NCBI RefSeq assembly: GCF_017876295.1
Contig: NZ_JAGINT010000001.1
Span: 3,658,001 to 3,722,000 of the forward strand
DNA from: Kribbella aluminosa
GTDB taxonomy: Bacteria > Actinomycetota > Actinomycetes > Propionibacteriales > Kribbellaceae
Length of the DNA stretch: 64,000 nucleotides
Direction: 5' to 3'
The notes beneath the pieces were generated by a model. It had not been told where the DNA came from. It saw nothing but the letters and a program-made list of their open reading frames with translations, and searched no databases. Position numbers and translations under genes: made by a program. Positions 62,073 through 64,000 of this stretch are shown here, piece by piece. Position 1 is the first letter of the stretch; every line of letters starts with the position of its first letter.

Positions 62073-62938
62073 TGGCCGAGGCAACAGCCGGACCCACGGC
62101 GGTTCCGGGGGAGGGCGCGGTGCGGATTGCGCGGCGCGCGGTCAGCGGCGCGGTCGCGACGATCTTCGCGCTGGCCCTCGCGATCTTCATCATCGGTCCG
62201 CTCGGATGGCTCGCGGTGCACGCGTTCGCGAAGAGCTGGACGTACCCGAACCTGCTGCCCGACGGCTGGACCCTGCACTGGTGGAGCGTCGTGTCGCAGG
62301 ACCACGCGCTCGGGGTCGCCGTACAGAACTCGTTGTTCTTCGCACCGATCACGGTGCTGGCCTCCGCGGTGGTCTGCCTGCCGGCCGCGTACGCGTTCGC
62401 GCGGTTCTCGTTCCCGGGCCGCCGGTTCTTCCTGATCGGGCTGTTCGCCGCGAACGCGTTCCCGAAGATGGGGCTGTTCGTGTCGCTGGCGGCGCTGTTC
62501 TACGCGCTCAACCTGATGAACACGATCCTCGGCATCCTGATCGTGCACGTGCTCGGCACCGTCGTGTTCATGACCTGGATCCCGGCCGCCGCGTTCGCCG
62601 CCGTACCGCGCAGTCTCGAGGAGGCCGCGCGGGACGCCGGGGCGTCGAAGCTGCGGACCTTCTTCAGCGTGACGCTGCCGATGGCGCTGCCGGGCATCCT
62701 GGTGGCGGCGATCATGAGTTTCCTCGCGTCGTTCGACGAGGCGCAGGGCACGTACCTCGTGGGCGCACCGGACTACATGACGATGCCGACCGAGATGTAC
62801 AGCCTGGTGCTCAACTATCCGACCCAGGTGGCGGCGGTGTTCTCGATCCTGCTCGCCATTCCTTCCGTCGCGCTGCTGCTGGCCGCGCAGAAGCACATCG
62901 TCGGCGGCCAGCTCGCCGAGGGCTTCCAGATCAAGTAG
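62072..62938 (+). CDS. ABC transporter permease 2
   Basis: 288 residues with six membrane helices; EAA loop EEAARDAGASKLRTFFSVTL. Pairs with permease 1 to form the heteromeric channel. The ending VGGQLAEGFQIK is cytoplasmic. TGATG start overlap with the preceding gene; the ATPase gene follows after 7 bases. Confidence 0.92.
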   Translation: MAEATAGPTAVPGEGAVRIARRAVSGAVATIFALALAIFIIGPLGWLAVHAFAKSWTYPNLLPDGWTLHWWSVVSQDHALGVAVQNSLFFAPITVLASAVVCLPAAYAFARFSFPGRRFFLIGLFAANAFPKMGLFVSLAALFYALNLMNTILGILIVHVLGTVVFMTWIPAAAFAAVPRSLEEAARDAGASKLRTFFSVTLPMALPGILVAAIMSFLASFDEAQGTYLVGAPDYMTMPTEMYSLVLNYPTQVAAVFSILLAIPSVALLLAAQKHIVGGQLAEGFQIK

Positions 62939-62945
62939 AGGCACC

Positions 62946-64000
62946 GTGACCACCAACTCAACTGTGACCACTGCGACCGAGGTAGCCGCCGGGCGGGCCG
63001 CGGCCGGGCTCGAGATCAGCGGTCTGCACAAGTCGCTCGGCGGCCGGACCATCATCGACAGCCTCGACCTCACGGTCGAGGCGGGCGAGCTCGTCTCGCT
63101 GCTCGGGCCGTCCGGCTGCGGCAAGACCACGACGCTGCGGATGATCGCGGGCTTCCTCACCCCGGACGCGGGCTCGATCCAGGTCGGCGGCCGCGAGGTC
63201 GTACGGCTCGGCCCCGAGCGGCGCCCGAGCGCGATGGTGTTCCAGAACTACGCGCTCTGGCCGCACATGACGGTCGCGAAGAACGTCGGCTTCCCGCTCA
63301 AGCTGCGCAAGCTGCCCAGGAAGGAGGTCGCCGACCGGGTCGACGCGGCGCTCGCGCTGGTCAACCTGATGCACCACAAGGACTCGCGTCCGGCGCGGAT
63401 CTCCGGCGGCGAGCAGCAGCGTACGGCGCTGGCCCGCGCGCTCGTCCAGGAGCCGGAGCTGCTGCTGCTCGACGAGCCGCTGAGCAACCTCGACGCGAAG
63501 CTGCGGGTCAAGGTCCGCGAGGACATCCGCGAGATCCAGCAGCGGCTCGGCATCACCACCGTCGTGGTCACGCACGACCAGGAGGAGGCGATGTCGATGT
63601 CGGACCGGATCGCGGTGATGAACGACGGCCGGATCGAGCAGTTCAGCACCTCCGTGGATCTCTACAGCACGCCCGCGACCGAGTTCGTCGCGACGTTCAT
63701 CGGGAGCCTGAACCGGTTCGAGGGACGGATCGAGGCGGGCCGGATCGCGAGCGGTTCAGGAGTCGTCGGAATCCGTCCGGAGGACGTCCGGTTCTCGGCC
63801 GACGGTGCTGACGACAAGGATGGCTGGGTGCCGGCGACGGTCGAGCGGGTGGTGCCGCGCGGGCATTTCGCGGAGCTGTACGTCAAGCGCGAGGACGCCG
63901 AGCTCCGTGCGTACGTCACCGGCGCGTTGCCACCGGTCGGAGCGCGCGGGCACGCGCGGGTCGAGAAGTGGCTCGAGTTCGAGGACGGCAAGCTCGTACG
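62946..64000 (+). CDS. ABC transporter ATP-binding protein (3' end outside window)
   Basis: At least 351 residues. Walker A GPSGCGKTTTLR, Q-loop VFQNYALWPHMTVAKNV, signature ISGGEQQRTALARALVQEPE, Walker B LLLLDEPLSNLDAKLR, switch His VVTHDQEE. The C-terminal TOBE domain begins near GIRPEDVRF. This is the ugpC/potA/afuC type. GTG at 62946 after GAGGCACC. Energises the importer coded by the three upstream genes. Confidence 0.94.
   Translation, partial: MTTNSTVTTATEVAAGRAAAGLEISGLHKSLGGRTIIDSLDLTVEAGELVSLLGPSGCGKTTTLRMIAGFLTPDAGSIQVGGREVVRLGPERRPSAMVFQNYALWPHMTVAKNVGFPLKLRKLPRKEVADRVDAALALVNLMHHKDSRPARISGGEQQRTALARALVQEPELLLLDEPLSNLDAKLRVKVREDIREIQQRLGITTVVVTHDQEEAMSMSDRIAVMNDGRIEQFSTSVDLYSTPATEFVATFIGSLNRFEGRIEAGRIASGSGVVGIRPEDVRFSADGADDKDGWVPATVERVVPRGHFAELYVKREDAELRAYVTGALPPVGARGHARVEKWLEFEDGKLV

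Overview
This is a high-GC chromosome segment with dense GTG/ATG start usage, many 4-bp ATGA/GTGA gene overlaps, PucR, WhiB-era style ECF and LCP proteins, and DUF222-HNH genes. Together these point to a soil actinomycete, and the gene content and codon style fit Kribbella or a close nocardioid relative (inference, no 16S in the window). No tRNA, rRNA, prophage, complete insertion sequence or CRISPR array was seen.

Layout. 1-3.5 kb: a molybdopterin oxidoreductase of the FdhF/YdeP type (cut by the window edge) behind a PucR regulator. 3.6-11.8 kb: the most coherent block, a run of plus-strand genes encoding a YbhN-like membrane protein, a GT4 glycosyltransferase, an ApbE flavin transferase, an OmpR-type response regulator, its histidine kinase, a ferric-reductase-like flavocytochrome and two FMN-binding exported proteins, each with the ApbE target motif; a PIG-L deacetylase is divergent. 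12-16 kb: a TetR/MDR reductase pair with a clear operator, a small antitoxin-like protein, an extraordinarily Ser/Gly/Asn/Asp-rich disordered protein and an ECF sigma factor. 16.5-23 kb: an acyl-CoA/polyhydroxyalkanoate cluster (acyl-CoA dehydrogenase, PHA depolymerase, PHA synthase-like protein, acyl-CoA ligase) with a second PucR regulator. 23-30.6 kb: LysR, a small membrane protein, a Tat-exported multicopper oxidase, a MuiA-like protein, DUF1003, and a large secreted dimethylformamidase-like protein.

30.6-35.1 kb is a gene-poor stretch with decayed fragments (NB-ARC/AfsR-like, a secreted protein stopped by TGA at a probable Cys codon, several C-terminal stumps) between three intact small genes. 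35-47.5 kb carries a signal-less siderophore-binding-type protein, GNAT, MFS exporter, a divergent NAD-dependent DNA ligase, a broken MerR gene, a secreted propeller protein, a GT2 followed by a wrecked polysaccharide deacetylase, DUF4091, LCP and aquaporin genes. 47.5-56.6 kb has Lrp with a fused indolepyruvate ferredoxin oxidoreductase, a PHP-type metallohydrolase, amidase, a reductase and a dienelactone hydrolase. 56.8-58.7 kb is a DUF222-HNH gene followed by 1.3 kb of repeat-rich noncoding DNA. 60-64 kb is an ABC importer behind a perfect 20-bp LacI-like palindrome, cut by the window end.

The best candidate for an interesting system is the two-component-controlled, ApbE-dependent flavinylated electron-transfer operon. 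Its promoter carries a direct repeat (TTCTCAG-N5-TCTCAG) found again, with identical spacing, 37 kb away in front of the GT2/deacetylase locus, which suggests one envelope regulon.
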